In this document: positions 16,728 to 25,731 of the stretch, piece by piece
Position numbering within the stretch: position 1 is the stretch's first letter
Layout of the letters: every line of letters starts with the position of its first letter
NCBI RefSeq assembly: GCF_004087915.1
Contig: NZ_CP035108.1
Coordinates: 2,418,001-2,482,000 of the forward strand
Length of the DNA: 64,000 nt
Origin: Geovibrio thiophilus
Lineage (GTDB): Bacteria; Chrysiogenota; Deferribacteres; Deferribacterales; Geovibrionaceae
Direction: 5' to 3'
The notes under the pieces: generated by a model
Database searches by the model: none
What the model was told of the DNA's origin: nothing
Seen by the model: the letters and a program-made list of their open reading frames with translations, nothing else
Position numbers and translations under genes: made by a program

Positions 16728-18566
16728 TTACCCCAGCCCTGCCAAAACGCCGCCTTTGGCGAAAAGAGAATCCACCCTTTTCTGCACGTCCTTATCCATC
16801 TCAAGAGCCGGAGCATGGTGAGGCTTTATGCGTGCGTCTATGACCAATGAGCCGCGGCACCCGAAGTGCTTGCTCACGGTTTCAGCCTCTATGCCGTAAA
16901 CATCGCTAGCGGGGTTTGACCTTGTAAAACTCACCCATAGGAGATTTGATAAATTCCTTGCCGTAAACTCGCTGTCGTCAGCTATTATAATAAGCGGAAA
17001 GCGGTTTATGGGATGCTCCGCATCGAAACGGCGGACGAAGGCGTGCATCCTCTCATCCTCCATTCCTCTGGGGGCGTCTGCCTTAGTTCCCTTAATCACA
17101 AGCACACCGGGCATTGCGACTCTCGGTTCTGAAAAGCCGTCGGGCAGATTAAGCCCGTTCTTTATCTCCGTCGGAAGTTCACGTCTTTTTTCTCCGCAGG
17201 CGGCTATAACAAGCTTTGAACCCTCATTCAGCCCGCTGCCGGAGTAGTCCAGAGTATCTATGGTCGTGGATGTCTGAAAATGCAGATCCCGCCGCCAGTC
17301 CGCCCTTTCAAGCATATGGACAAGAAACGCCTCCGCATCATTTATATCAAGTTCCTCATTGTCGAAATAATTAGAAATAAACAGATATTTCGCCAAAGAG
17401 AGCTGTCCCTGCCCCAGCACGGCATTAGCCTGAGTGAGAAGCTCCTTCGGGCGGGGATTGTCCTCATACGGCGCGTAACGTTCGCTGCCCACGGCAAACA
17501 GAAGCGGATGCACACCCGCGGCGTCCACGGCATGCACAGCCTTTACCCCGGGCAGAACCTCGGGTATCAGTCCGCCTGTGAGTTCATGTATGAACTCCCC
17601 GAAGCTTGTATCCTCCTGAGGGGGTCTGCCGACACTAGTGAAAGGATATACGGCATTATCCCTGTGGTACACGGCATCAACCTTCATCACGGGAAAATCA
17701 TGCCTGAGACTGTAGTATCCTATATGATCACCGAAGGGTCCCTCCGGTTTGGTTTCGTTTCCGTAAATATGACCTGATATGCAGAAATCCGCCTCAGACG
17801 GAACGGGAAGCCCGTTCGGGGTTCTGCCGTATCCTATGCGTCTTCCGCCGAGAACACCCGCAAAGGCAAGCTCAGGCATGCCCTCAGGCAGAGGCATAAC
17901 GGCGGCAACGGTCAGAGCCGGAGCGCCGCCGATAAAAATATTCACAGGGAGAGGCTCGCCCCGCCGCAGAGCCTCCCTGTGGTGAACGCCTATTCCTCTG
18001 TGAATCTGGTAGTGAAGCCCCGCCTCATTTTCAAGGTATTCGTTGCCCGAAATCTGCACTCTGTACATGCCGAGATTTGAGGAGCGAAACCCTCTTGAGG
18101 CGGGATTTTCGGTATATACAAGCGGCAGGGTCACAAAAGCCCCGCCGTCCATAGGCCATGAAACAAGCTGAGGAAGATCCTTAAGAGTGCATATGTTTTT
18201 GAGAACAGGAGAAAAACGTTTTCCGGACGGAAGCAGCCTGTAAGCTCCCGCAATTGCTTTCAGCAGTGAAGGAAAATCTGCAGCAGCCTCCTTGGGGCTG
18301 ATTTTCATCTTAACCATAGCCTCGATAACCCTGAGACTGTCCCTGAAAATATATCTTGTTCTCTCTGTTGTTCCGAAGAGATTGCCGAGCATGGGAAACC
18401 GGCTCCCCCTCACATTGGCGAACAGAAGTGCAGGTCCGCCCGCCTCGTATACGCGCCGCTGAACGCAGCCTATTTCCAGATGAGGATCAAGCTCCGCGTC
18501 AACCCTGACAAGCATTCCCTTTTTTTCAAGGTCAAAAGCGCATTCCGAAAGATTTCTGTATCCCAT
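16728..18566 (-). CDS. ubiD: UbiD-family decarboxylase
   Basis: The 612-residue protein is a prenylated-FMN-dependent decarboxylase of the UbiD family. Family features include DPHLEIGCVQRRVYEAGGPALLF near the N-terminus, SSNLGMYRVQ and PEGPFGDHIGYYSLRHDFPV, the loop carrying catalytic acidic residues. In this type of anaerobe the likely role is menaquinone biosynthesis (removal of an aromatic carboxylate), though UbiD relatives also act on other aromatic acids. The prFMN synthase UbiX is not nearby. It is longer than typical E. coli UbiD (about 500 residues). Translation begins at the ATG at 18566 after GGTGATGGC. Confidence 0.88.
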   Translation of the reverse strand: MGYRNLSECAFDLEKKGMLVRVDAELDPHLEIGCVQRRVYEAGGPALLFANVRGSRFPMLGNLFGTTERTRYIFRDSLRVIEAMVKMKISPKEAAADFPSLLKAIAGAYRLLPSGKRFSPVLKNICTLKDLPQLVSWPMDGGAFVTLPLVYTENPASRGFRSSNLGMYRVQISGNEYLENEAGLHYQIHRGIGVHHREALRRGEPLPVNIFIGGAPALTVAAVMPLPEGMPELAFAGVLGGRRIGYGRTPNGLPVPSEADFCISGHIYGNETKPEGPFGDHIGYYSLRHDFPVMKVDAVYHRDNAVYPFTSVGRPPQEDTSFGEFIHELTGGLIPEVLPGVKAVHAVDAAGVHPLLFAVGSERYAPYEDNPRPKELLTQANAVLGQGQLSLAKYLFISNYFDNEELDINDAEAFLVHMLERADWRRDLHFQTSTTIDTLDYSGSGLNEGSKLVIAACGEKRRELPTEIKNGLNLPDGFSEPRVAMPGVLVIKGTKADAPRGMEDERMHAFVRRFDAEHPINRFPLIIIADDSEFTARNLSNLLWVSFTRSNPASDVYGIEAETVSKHFGCRGSLVIDARIKPHHAPALEMDKDVQKRVDSLFAKGGVLAGLG

Positions 18567-18609
18567 GCCATCACCGAATTATTTTTTTTCAGGCTCTATT
18601 TAACAACAT

Positions 18610-19458
18610 TCAGTCCGTTTCAGTCAAAAAGTTTTTCCTTAATAAAGAGGCAAACGCATCCGCAGCGGCGGACGGTTTTACGTCCCTGCGGTATATGTAG
18701 TTGGTTTCAACCAAGCTGAAGTCCTCTTCAATCTCCTCAAAAGGCACGCCGTACTTCCTCAGCACCTTCTCAGGCATGCACGTGACTCCAAGTCCGGCGC
18801 TCACGCAGCCAAGTATTCCGTCCAGCGTGCTGAACTCAATAATCTTTATATTCTGTTTCCCAGACGAGAGCGCCCACTTCTCCGTCACGTCCCTGTAAGA
18901 GCAGCCCTTTTTGAAAACAATCATAGCGGACGGCGACTCGATCTCCTTTTTCACGCCGCCCAAAACAGCGGGAACCCTGCACACATGGACAGACTCGATA
19001 TTCTCGTTTCCTCCCACGCTTCCAGTAAAAGCTCCGTCCAGTCTGTATCCGATAATATCCTCCACAAGAGCTGATGAGGCGTCTGTTTTGATAGTCAGTT
19101 CCACCTCCGGATATTTTTTTTTATAGGCTGCCATGGCGGATGGAAGGCATTCGGCAAATGTGGTGTCGGTGAGTCCGATGCGCACCTCGCCTTTGCACAG
19201 GGGTTTAAACTTAAATTCCGCGTTTATTTCCGCCGCCGCGGACATAATCTTTTTTGCGAACGGCAGGAGCCTCTTGCCGTCAGATGTGATTTCCACCCCT
19301 CTGCTTTTGCGGTAAAACAGGCACACATTAAGCTCGTCCTCAAGCTTCTTGAGGCGGGCGGTAACATTAGACTGCACCGTATTGAGCTTTTCCGCAGCAG
19401 ATGAAATTGTCCCTGTCCTGTAAACCTCCAAAAAGATTTTCAGTTCGTTTAAATCCAT
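18610..19458 (-). CDS. LysR-family transcriptional regulator
   Basis: The 282-residue protein has an N-terminal winged helix (MDLNELKIFLEVYRTGTISSAAEKLNTVQSNVTARLKKLE, residues about 1-40) and a LysR substrate-binding domain (from about residue 88, GEVRIGLTDTTFAECLP). It is transcribed away from an MFS carrier and tautomerase gene pair starting at 19966; by the usual LysR arrangement it may control that pair, although the 507-bp gap is long. The ligand is unknown. Confidence 0.92.
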   Translation of the reverse strand: MDLNELKIFLEVYRTGTISSAAEKLNTVQSNVTARLKKLEDELNVCLFYRKSRGVEITSDGKRLLPFAKKIMSAAAEINAEFKFKPLCKGEVRIGLTDTTFAECLPSAMAAYKKKYPEVELTIKTDASSALVEDIIGYRLDGAFTGSVGGNENIESVHVCRVPAVLGGVKKEIESPSAMIVFKKGCSYRDVTEKWALSSGKQNIKIIEFSTLDGILGCVSAGLGVTCMPEKVLRKYGVPFEEIEEDFSLVETNYIYRRDVKPSAAADAFASLLRKNFLTETD

Positions 19459-19965
19459 ACATCACCATAAAATAAGCATATTTTGTGATATATGATATAT
19501 CTGCGGAGTAATATTTGTTATCACTTGTGTTGATGTAAACTCATGATAATATCGCTAAAAATGAAGTTTTTACTGAGGACGGGGATATTTTTCACATATA
19601 AGAGAACAGTGTCTGCGTGCTGTAAAAAACCGGAACGGTTCAAAAAGCGGACGCAGAAATCGCTCACGGGGATAAATAAACAATATGAAATCTACAGCCG
19701 TCCTCCGGATAAAAGTTCTTTGCCTGCTTATTAGTTTGCCTCAGGTTAAGTATATCCCCTGTTTGTTTGAAAAAGGAATTAAATCTGAGGAAAATTTTCC
19801 ATTTCTCAACAATATAATCAGAACCAAGGTAAAATGAACGGCAGAAGGATTTTTCGGAACAGCCGGATGTATGAGCGTAATTACGTACATAAATTATCCG
19901 CTGAACCGCCTTTAATGGTTGTATTGGTTCAAGTATATGATAATATCGCAGAAAAGGGAGGCGTG
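19459..19965. other. divergent intergenic region, LysR to MFS
   Basis: A 507-bp AT-rich spacer. Near the LysR start it contains an ATATATGATATAT dyad (about 19488-19502) that could serve as an autoregulatory site. Nearer the MFS gene is CGTAATTACG (about 19878-19887), a perfect short palindrome. An in-frame extension of the MFS gene back to 19834 shows no protein-like character. No RNA gene was recognised. Confidence 0.45.
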
Positions 19966-21120
19966 ATGAAGCATTACGGGGCGGTTCTTCTGGGCGGGGC
20001 GGCGGCAATGTTTACCGCTATGGGCATCGGACGTTTTGCCTATACTCCAGCGATCACATTCATGCTGGAGGCGGGCGCACTCAATACAGCTCAGGCAGGT
20101 TTCATAGCCTCCGCCAATTTCGCCGGTTATCTCGCAGGCGCAGTGTACTACAGCATCAGTCCGCCCAAGAAGCGCACATTTGAAATATCACTGGCGCTGA
20201 GTGTGCTCACCACCGCGGCTATGCCTGTGTTTGACGGAATGCTTTGGTGGAGTACCATACGCTTTTTCTCAGGCTTTTACAGCGCCGCTGTTTTTGTATG
20301 CGCGGCGGAAAAAGTTTACACCGCCCTATATGAGAACATGAAACAAACCTTAGGCGGTTTTCTTTTCAGCGGCATAGGGGCGGGAATCGCTTTTTCCTCA
20401 TGGGCAGTACCCTTCGCCTCGCACTACGGCGGCTGGCGTGTGTCATGGTATTTCATAGGCGCGGTCTGCACCTTAACCGCTCTGACCGCTGTGTGGCTCT
20501 CAGGGGGCAGATCTGCTTCCGCGCGCAGAAGCACGGAGGTAGATAATCGCGGTCTTTTCAGCCCGCCGATGCTCCTTCTGGCGTTTGCCTACCTTCTGGA
20601 AGGTTCGGGATACATAATAGCCGGGACATTTCTCGTGGATATAATAAAGCTGTCATCCGGCTCTTCAGGCGCAGGATTCACAGGCTGGGCGCTGGCAGGC
20701 GGAACTGCGGTTTTCTCAAACTTCCTGTGGTCATGGGCAGGGCACAGATTCGGTCTTTTCAGGGTACTCTTCCTACTGCTGATGCTTCAGGCGGCGGGAA
20801 TGCTCCTTCCCGTATTCAGCAATTCCATATCAGCCGCCTACCTCTTCTCAATAATTTTCGGAGGAACATTCCTCGGCGCCGTAACCCTTGCCCTTGCGTG
20901 CGGGAGGCATATAATGCCCAAGGGGAACACCGCTCCGTTTCTTACCGTATTTTTCGGAATAGGACAGATAATCAGTCCTTGGATAGGCGGTCTTATGGCT
21001 TATAAATCCGGCAGCTTCGCCGCGCCCCTGATCTTTTCATCTGCCAATATCATAGTCGGGGCGGCGCTTACCGCCCTTGCCGGAACAGTATACATAAGGA
21101 GGAAAAAATGCCGTTCGTAA
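19966..21120 (+). CDS. MFS transporter, YbfB/YjiJ family
   Basis: The 384-residue protein has about twelve hydrophobic segments. GIGRFAYTPAITFM near the N-terminus matches the GIGRFxYTPLLP signature of the YbfB/YjiJ family of major facilitator proteins. The ATG at 19966 is chosen because GGGAGG lies just upstream and the protein then begins at the family N-terminus; an upstream start at 19834 would add an unlikely hydrophilic leader. The stop overlaps the downstream tautomerase start by 13 bp, so the two genes are co-translated. The substrate is unknown. Confidence 0.88.
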   Translation: MKHYGAVLLGGAAAMFTAMGIGRFAYTPAITFMLEAGALNTAQAGFIASANFAGYLAGAVYYSISPPKKRTFEISLALSVLTTAAMPVFDGMLWWSTIRFFSGFYSAAVFVCAAEKVYTALYENMKQTLGGFLFSGIGAGIAFSSWAVPFASHYGGWRVSWYFIGAVCTLTALTAVWLSGGRSASARRSTEVDNRGLFSPPMLLLAFAYLLEGSGYIIAGTFLVDIIKLSSGSSGAGFTGWALAGGTAVFSNFLWSWAGHRFGLFRVLFLLLMLQAAGMLLPVFSNSISAAYLFSIIFGGTFLGAVTLALACGRHIMPKGNTAPFLTVFFGIGQIISPWIGGLMAYKSGSFAAPLIFSSANIIVGAALTALAGTVYIRRKKCRS

Positions 21121-21308
21121 ATATCAGAATCACCAGAGAGGGCGCAACAAAGGAACAGAAGGAAAAACTCATCAGAGGGGTTACAGATCTGCTTGCGGAC
21201 GTACTCGGCAAAAACCCCAAGACAACATTCGTCATCATAGACGAGGTTGAAACAGACAACTGGGGTGTCGGCGGGGAATCCGTCACGGAACTGCGGAAGA
21301 AGCAGTAA
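21108..21308 (+). CDS. 4-oxalocrotonate tautomerase family protein
   Basis: The 66-residue protein begins MPFVNIRITREGATKEQKE. Removal of Met exposes Pro1, the catalytic base of 4-OT enzymes. The length matches the small hexameric 4-OT type. The middle TTFVIIDEVETDNWGVGG is the conserved segment of the YusQ/XylH group. It is translationally coupled to the MFS carrier, suggesting the carrier and tautomerase handle the same enol/keto acid or a related compound. It is followed by an intrinsic terminator. Confidence 0.92.
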   Translation: MPFVNIRITREGATKEQKEKLIRGVTDLLADVLGKNPKTTFVIIDEVETDNWGVGGESVTELRKKQ

Positions 21309-21312
21309 ATTA

Positions 21313-21342
21313 AACGGGGCGTCTTCTGCCCCGCGTTTTTTA
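21313..21342 (+). terminator. intrinsic terminator after tautomerase gene
   Basis: ACGGGGC pairs with GCCCCGC around a TCTTCT loop and is followed by GTTTTTTAAA. It lies directly after the stop at 21308 and also just touches the end of the converging nitroreductase gene. Confidence 0.85.
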
Positions 21343-21858
21343 AAACCTGTTGAGACGTATCTTGTGTTTCTGAAGATAGTTATCAGGATGAGGCTCAGGC
21401 GTTTCCGCTGCGTAGCCAATGGCAACCATCGCCAGCACAAGGTAGCTGTCCGGTATGCCCAGAAGCCTGCGTACATAGTCCTCTGACTTGGTTCTTTCGT
21501 CTTTTTCCCTTTCCCTGAGCTGAATCCAGCAGCTTCCGAGTCCGAGAGAAACAGCGGTATAATGCAGAGTGACCGCGGCTATGGAGCAGTCCTCAACGCA
21601 CATGTCGCTCATGTCCCTGTCTCCGGTAATGACATAAATCAGACCGGCGTCCTTGGCAAAGGATGAGCCGTGTTTTTTTGCCTCCGCAAGTTTAGCTATA
21701 TTCTCTCTGTCGTCCACGAGGATGAATTCCCAAGGGTTTCTCCCCCTTGAACTGGGAGAGCGGAGAAGGGCTTCGGAAAGTATATCCCTTTTCTCCTTTT
21801 CCACAGGCTTATCAGTGTATTGCCTGACGCTTCTTCTTTTTCTGAGCAGTTCTATCAT
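21340..21858 (-). CDS. nitroreductase-family FMN oxidoreductase
   Basis: The 172-residue protein starts MIELLRKRRSVRQYTDKPV, the FMN-binding RRSxRxY motif of the nitroreductase superfamily. SPSSRGRNPWEFILV and SLGLGSCWIQLRER are further family blocks. It probably works as a homodimer that reduces a flavin-accessible nitro, quinone or enone substrate with NAD(P)H. A GGGAGGA ribosome site precedes the ATG at 21858. It converges with the tautomerase gene. Confidence 0.9.
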   Translation of the reverse strand: MIELLRKRRSVRQYTDKPVEKEKRDILSEALLRSPSSRGRNPWEFILVDDRENIAKLAEAKKHGSSFAKDAGLIYVITGDRDMSDMCVEDCSIAAVTLHYTAVSLGLGSCWIQLREREKDERTKSEDYVRRLLGIPDSYLVLAMVAIGYAAETPEPHPDNYLQKHKIRLNRF

Positions 21859-22150
21859 ATTCTGTCCTCCCTATGCTATATGATGATTATCACGGTATTA
21901 AGTTCCGGCGCAATATAATAAACATCTGAATTTTCTCCTGACGGAATACCTTAACCTATAATAAAATATACACGCAGACCTCCGGGTGTTCCGCGAGAAC
22001 CCCGCATACTGAGCAAATCATAGCTAATATATAGTTAATTATTAATACCAATAGATAAATACTTACAGAAGCAAAAGACTGAAAAAAGCAATATCAAAAG
22101 CATAGCAGGATTATAAGTTACCAAATTATCACATTTAAGCAGAATAACAG
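21859..22150. other. intergenic region upstream of nitroreductase
   Basis: About 290 bp of AT-rich noncoding DNA. It should contain the nitroreductase promoter but no specific site was recognised. No gene seen. Confidence 0.5.
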
Positions 22151-22179
22151 AAAACAGGCGGCTTCATGAAAGCCGCCTG
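22151..22179 (-). terminator. intrinsic terminator after rhodanese gene
   Basis: CAGGCGGCTT and AAGCCGCCTG form a stem around TCATGA at 22155-22179. On the minus strand it is followed by TTTTCTGTT. It lies just downstream of the rhodanese stop at 22187. Confidence 0.85.
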
Positions 22180-22186
22180 CCTAATA

Positions 22187-22672
22187 TCAGTTGGAAAATC
22201 TGTAGTCCAAGGGTTTTATCTCGCCGATATAGGTCTGCACGCCATATCCGGCTTCTAGCCAGCCGACTATTCCGCCTTTCATGTTTACGGCGTTTCTGTA
22301 GCCGAGCTCATTGAGCAGATGTGTGGCGAAAGCTCCTCTGGCGCCGGTCTTGCAGTAGACCACAATTTTATCATCAGAGTTAAGCTGACCGCCTGCGACC
22401 CACTCAAGAAGCCCTCTTGGGATTTTTTTAAGAGTTCCGACGGCGATAACCATCCCCTGTTCCTCAGGCTCCCTTATGTCAAGCATAATAAATGCTTCAC
22501 CTTTGGCGCTCATTTCAGCCACCTCGGCGGGGGAAACCTCTTTGATTGATTTTCTCGCCTCAGCGAGCTTCGCCTCACGGGTTTTGACCAGATTCTCAGG
22601 AGCCGAAGCATGGGCGGTGACGCTCAGGAGCATTGCCGTGAGCGCAGCGGCGACAATTAAAATCCTGTTCAT
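22187..22672 (-). CDS. exported rhodanese-like sulfurtransferase
   Basis: The 161-residue protein has a signal peptide (MNRILIVAAALTAMLLSVTAHASA) and one rhodanese domain. The active loop is VVYCKTGARGAF with Cys107 as persulfide-bearing nucleophile and the usual CxxGxR spacing. LDIREPEEQGMV and NMKGGIVGWLEAG are family blocks. The ATG at 22672 is chosen because GGAGG precedes it and it opens on the signal peptide. A periplasmic rhodanese beside a Psr/Phs-type reductase would fit carrying sulfane sulfur to or from that enzyme; this is inferred from context. Confidence 0.9.
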   Translation of the reverse strand: MNRILIVAAALTAMLLSVTAHASAPENLVKTREAKLAEARKSIKEVSPAEVAEMSAKGEAFIMLDIREPEEQGMVIAVGTLKKIPRGLLEWVAGGQLNSDDKIVVYCKTGARGAFATHLLNELGYRNAVNMKGGIVGWLEAGYGVQTYIGEIKPLDYRFSN

Positions 22673-22972
22673 ACGGTACCTCCAAATAAACATATGTAAA
22701 GTATAAACAGTGTGACACGGAGGCGTCAAGCGAAGTGTGATATTTTTATCACTCATACTGATAAGAAACTGATGAGCCGGATAAAAAAAGGACGGATAAA
22801 AAATCAGAAAATTAAAATGAGATTATTGCGCTTTGCATTGATGAAGCCCTGAAAACAGCGGCTTGAGTCTGCCAATTGAATTTATATGAAGTCAGGGTGT
22901 TCTTTCAGTGTATGAATAGCGGAAGTGCTATAGAAAAAAGAAATACCTTAAACAGCAAAACCTAAATAATCA
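22673..22972. other. spacer between ArsR and rhodanese genes
   Basis: 300 bp of AT-rich noncoding DNA upstream of the rhodanese gene and downstream of the ArsR gene. Apart from GATGAGCCGG/GATAAAAAA-like low-complexity text nothing recognisable was found. Confidence 0.4.
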
Positions 22973-23287
22973 CTAAGCTTTAGAATTTTCAATCAGCTTG
23001 TCGTGCTCGATGCACCCAAGCAAACTGCTTTTGATGTGACCGGTCTGAAGCACAAAAAGTGTTTTTCTTCCTTCTTTGTAAGCTTTCAGCAGTCCTGCAT
23101 CCTTCATCAGATTAACATGCTTTGTAATATTGGTTCTTTCGCAGTCGAAGGCTTCTTCGATCTCGTATCCGTAGCGGGGTCTCTCGCAAACCATTCTGGC
23201 TATGAGCAGACGCACAGGGCTTGCAAGCGCTTTGAATATTTCGAGAACATCGTCCAATTCTTTGTCGTTAAGATCTCTTAATGCCAT
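22973..23287 (-). CDS. ArsR-family winged-helix regulator, possibly thiol-based
   Basis: The 104-residue protein has the ArsR/SmtB pattern: LKALASPVRLLIARMV, then the recognition helix region ERTNITKHVNLMKDAGLLKAYKEGRKTLFVL. It holds Cys34 in the helix after the SPVRL motif, Cys49 in the recognition region and Cys92 near the C-terminus. Cys34 and Cys92 sit roughly where the two cysteines of BigR/SqrR-type persulfide sensors lie, so a reactive-sulfur sensing role is possible. No clear ribosome site is seen; 23287 is preferred to 23326 because the latter would place an operator-like dyad within the coding region. It is divergent from psrA. Confidence 0.8.
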   Translation of the reverse strand: MALRDLNDKELDDVLEIFKALASPVRLLIARMVCERPRYGYEIEEAFDCERTNITKHVNLMKDAGLLKAYKEGRKTLFVLQTGHIKSSLLGCIEHDKLIENSKA

Positions 23288-23294
23288 ATTATTT

Positions 23295-23313
23295 CTATAT
23301 GTTATATATATAG
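23295..23313. promoter_or_regulatory. AT-rich dyad at ArsR promoter
   Basis: CTATAT and ATATAG are inverted around a 7-base GTTATAT spacer, directly upstream of the preferred ArsR start. Its position suits autorepression by the ArsR protein. Confidence 0.4.
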
Positions 23314-23352
23314 GATAGTCAATCATTTTGTCATGTTTAAAAATATAAGATT

Positions 23353-23373
23353 AATTGATAGACATGTTCAATT
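23353..23373. promoter_or_regulatory. inverted repeat AATTGA-N9-TCAATT
   Basis: AATTGA at 23353-23358 and TCAATT at 23368-23373 are separated by 9 bases in the arsR-psrA divergent region, upstream of the predicted psrA promoter. It is a second candidate operator for the ArsR protein or another regulator. Confidence 0.35.
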
Positions 23374-23417
23374 TTAGTTATTATACGCCGTAATCGTGAT
23401 TAAATTGTCACTTTTTA

Positions 23418-23446
23418 TTGACACTTTTTTCTCACGGAACTAATCT
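23418..23446 (+). promoter_or_regulatory. candidate sigma-70 promoter for psrA
   Basis: TTGACA at 23418-23423 matches the -35 consensus fully. TAATCT at 23441-23446 is a weak -10 at exact 17-bp spacing. The start codon is about 68 bases downstream of the -10. Confidence 0.4.
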
Positions 23447-23513
23447 ACCTTTAATGTTTATTTAAAGTTCAAACATGCGTTAATTCGCATATAATCTTCA
23501 AACGAGGGAATCC

Positions 23514-25718
23514 ATGACAAAATGCAGAATCTCCCGAAGACGTTTTATTCAGGGAACGGCCTCAGTGGGCGCAGCATTGGCGTCCATGTCATCTTTCCGT
23601 CTGCTCACAGGCAGCTCACCCGCCTCTGCGGAACCGCAGCAGGGAGTAACATACGCTCAGAACTGGTGCGAAATGTGCTTCTGGAAATGCGGGCTTACTG
23701 CAAAAGTTGTCGACGGAAAAGTGAAAAAACTCGAAGGACAGCCTGACTGCCCCAGCAACTACGGCAAACTTTGCGCAAAAGGAAATGCAGGCGTATTCCA
23801 GCTTTATGATCCGGACAGACTCAAGACTCCTCTCATAAGAGACGGCGAAAGAGGCTCCGGCAAATTCAGAAAAGCGACATGGGAAGAAGCGCTCACATAT
23901 GTTGCGCAGAAAACAAACGAACTGAAAGAGAAATACGGTCCGGAAACCTTCAGCATCTTTGCTCACGGTTCGGGCGAACACTCTTTTGTTGAGCTTGTTG
24001 AAATCATAGGCTCACCGAACTACTGCATACCTTCCTACGCTCAGTGTACGGGCAGCCGTGACATAGGCTGGGCGCTTTCGTACGGAAAAGCCGTAGGCGG
24101 CAAAGAACCCGTGGACTCCCAGAACTCCAAGTGCATCATGCTTCTGGGCAGAAACATTGTCGAGGCGCTCCATGTGGGCGAAATGCAGGATTTCGTGGAA
24201 GGCGTGGCAAAAGGCGCGCACGTAATCTATGTTGATCCCCGCTTCACAAAGACAGCGGCAAAGGCAAACCAGTACATGATGATTAAACCCGGGACAGATT
24301 CAGCTCTGCTTCTCGGCATGATTAACTACATAATAGAAAAAGAGATCTACAACAAAAACTTTGTAGACGGCTACACCCACGGCTTTGACCTGTTTAAGGA
24401 GCATGTGGCGGAATACACGGTTGAGTGGGCATCACAGATAACTGAAATCCCTCAGACGGAAATAATAAAAGCCGCTGAAAAACTCTGTGAGGCAGCTCCC
24501 CACTGCTATATTCACCCGGGCAGAAGGCTCACCAGATACGGCAACGACACCCAGTTCACAAGGATAGTGGCATGCCTTAACATGCTCATGGGCAACTGGG
24601 AAGTGCGCGGCGGAATTTACCGCACAGTCGGTTTCAAATATGACGCGCCGCACATGGTTCACTTTGACAAACCCTATGCGGACAGGGCGGACGGCGCCGG
24701 TTCCGAAGAGTTCCCTCTCGGACCGAAAAACCTCGGTTTCGCCAATAAACTCATGGAGCATATAGCCAATCAGGATGTCTATCCCCTTAAGGGCATGTTT
24801 GTATACGGCTGTAACCCGCTTCACCACCACGGCAGTACGGAAATGGTGAAAAAGGCTCTGGAGAACACTGAGCTTCTTGTCACATGTGAAATTTATATGA
24901 CAGATACAGCGTGGCTTTCAGATGTTATCCTTCCAGAATCCACATACCTTGAGCGTTATGACCCCGTAATAAGTACCGGACGCAGAAAAGGCTACATCCA
25001 GTTCAGAGAGCCCGCCGTAAATCCCGTATTCGATACTAAAGGCGGATGGGAAATAGCAGCACAGCTTTCTGCCGCCATGGGACACGAAAACGAGTTCCTT
25101 GACGTGAGGGAGTACAACAGACTGGCTTTTGAGGCACTCGGCATCACAGAAGAATACATGAAGAAGCACGGAGTCTGGGTGGCAAATGAGAGCACACCCT
25201 ATCCTGTTGAAGACGGAGAGGAAGAGCCCTCCTTCAGAACTCCTTCGGGAAAAGCCGAATTCTACAGTAACCTGTGCGAGCATTTTTCCTACCCGCCGAT
25301 GCCTTCATACGAAGAAAACCCCGTTCCGGCGGAAGACGAGTTCAGGTTCCTTTTCGGCAGACTGAGCTTCCACACCCACGCACGCACTCAGAACAACGCA
25401 TGGCTTCTCGCACTCCATAAATCCGAAGTGCCCCTGTGGATACACACGGATAGAGCGAAAGCACTGGGGATTAAAGACGGAATGCAGGTGCGCCTAGTGA
25501 AGGAAGGCTTCAAGAGCAACCCCTGTACGGCAAGGGTTGTGGACTACATCCATCCTCAGGCGGTGTTCCTCCCCTACGGCTTCGGTCATGAAACCAAGGG
25601 GCTCACGCGGATCACAGGGAAAGGAGCCAGAACCTCCGACTTCACTTCAAACCTCACAGACCCCATAAGCGGCGCCGCAGGCTTTCACAACGGCTTCGTG
25701 AAACTTGAAATCGCTTAG
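23514..25718 (+). CDS. psrA: molybdopterin oxidoreductase, polysulfide/thiosulfate reductase-type catalytic subunit
   Basis: This 734-residue protein has a Tat signal (ISRRRFIQGTASVGAALASM) and a [4Fe-4S] motif with Cys52, Cys55, Cys59 and Cys87. It then follows the DMSO-reductase family fold with two bis-MGD binding regions. PSYAQCTGSRDIG places Cys178 where PsrA/PhsA enzymes use cysteine as the molybdenum ligand, separating it from serine- (DMSO) and selenocysteine-type enzymes. With the following FeS and NrfD subunits it forms a PsrABC/PhsABC-type periplasmic reductase of polysulfide, thiosulfate or a related sulfur compound. Sequence alone cannot fix the substrate; other Cys-ligated oxyanion reductases are possible. 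Confidence 0.88.
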   Translation: MTKCRISRRRFIQGTASVGAALASMSSFRLLTGSSPASAEPQQGVTYAQNWCEMCFWKCGLTAKVVDGKVKKLEGQPDCPSNYGKLCAKGNAGVFQLYDPDRLKTPLIRDGERGSGKFRKATWEEALTYVAQKTNELKEKYGPETFSIFAHGSGEHSFVELVEIIGSPNYCIPSYAQCTGSRDIGWALSYGKAVGGKEPVDSQNSKCIMLLGRNIVEALHVGEMQDFVEGVAKGAHVIYVDPRFTKTAAKANQYMMIKPGTDSALLLGMINYIIEKEIYNKNFVDGYTHGFDLFKEHVAEYTVEWASQITEIPQTEIIKAAEKLCEAAPHCYIHPGRRLTRYGNDTQFTRIVACLNMLMGNWEVRGGIYRTVGFKYDAPHMVHFDKPYADRADGAGSEEFPLGPKNLGFANKLMEHIANQDVYPLKGMFVYGCNPLHHHGSTEMVKKALENTELLVTCEIYMTDTAWLSDVILPESTYLERYDPVISTGRRKGYIQFREPAVNPVFDTKGGWEIAAQLSAAMGHENEFLDVREYNRLAFEALGITEEYMKKHGVWVANESTPYPVEDGEEEPSFRTPSGKAEFYSNLCEHFSYPPMPSYEENPVPAEDEFRFLFGRLSFHTHARTQNNAWLLALHKSEVPLWIHTDRAKALGIKDGMQVRLVKEGFKSNPCTARVVDYIHPQAVFLPYGFGHETKGLTRITGKGARTSDFTSNLTDPISGAAGFHNGFVKLEIA

Positions 25719-25731
25719 GGAGGCAGAAAAT

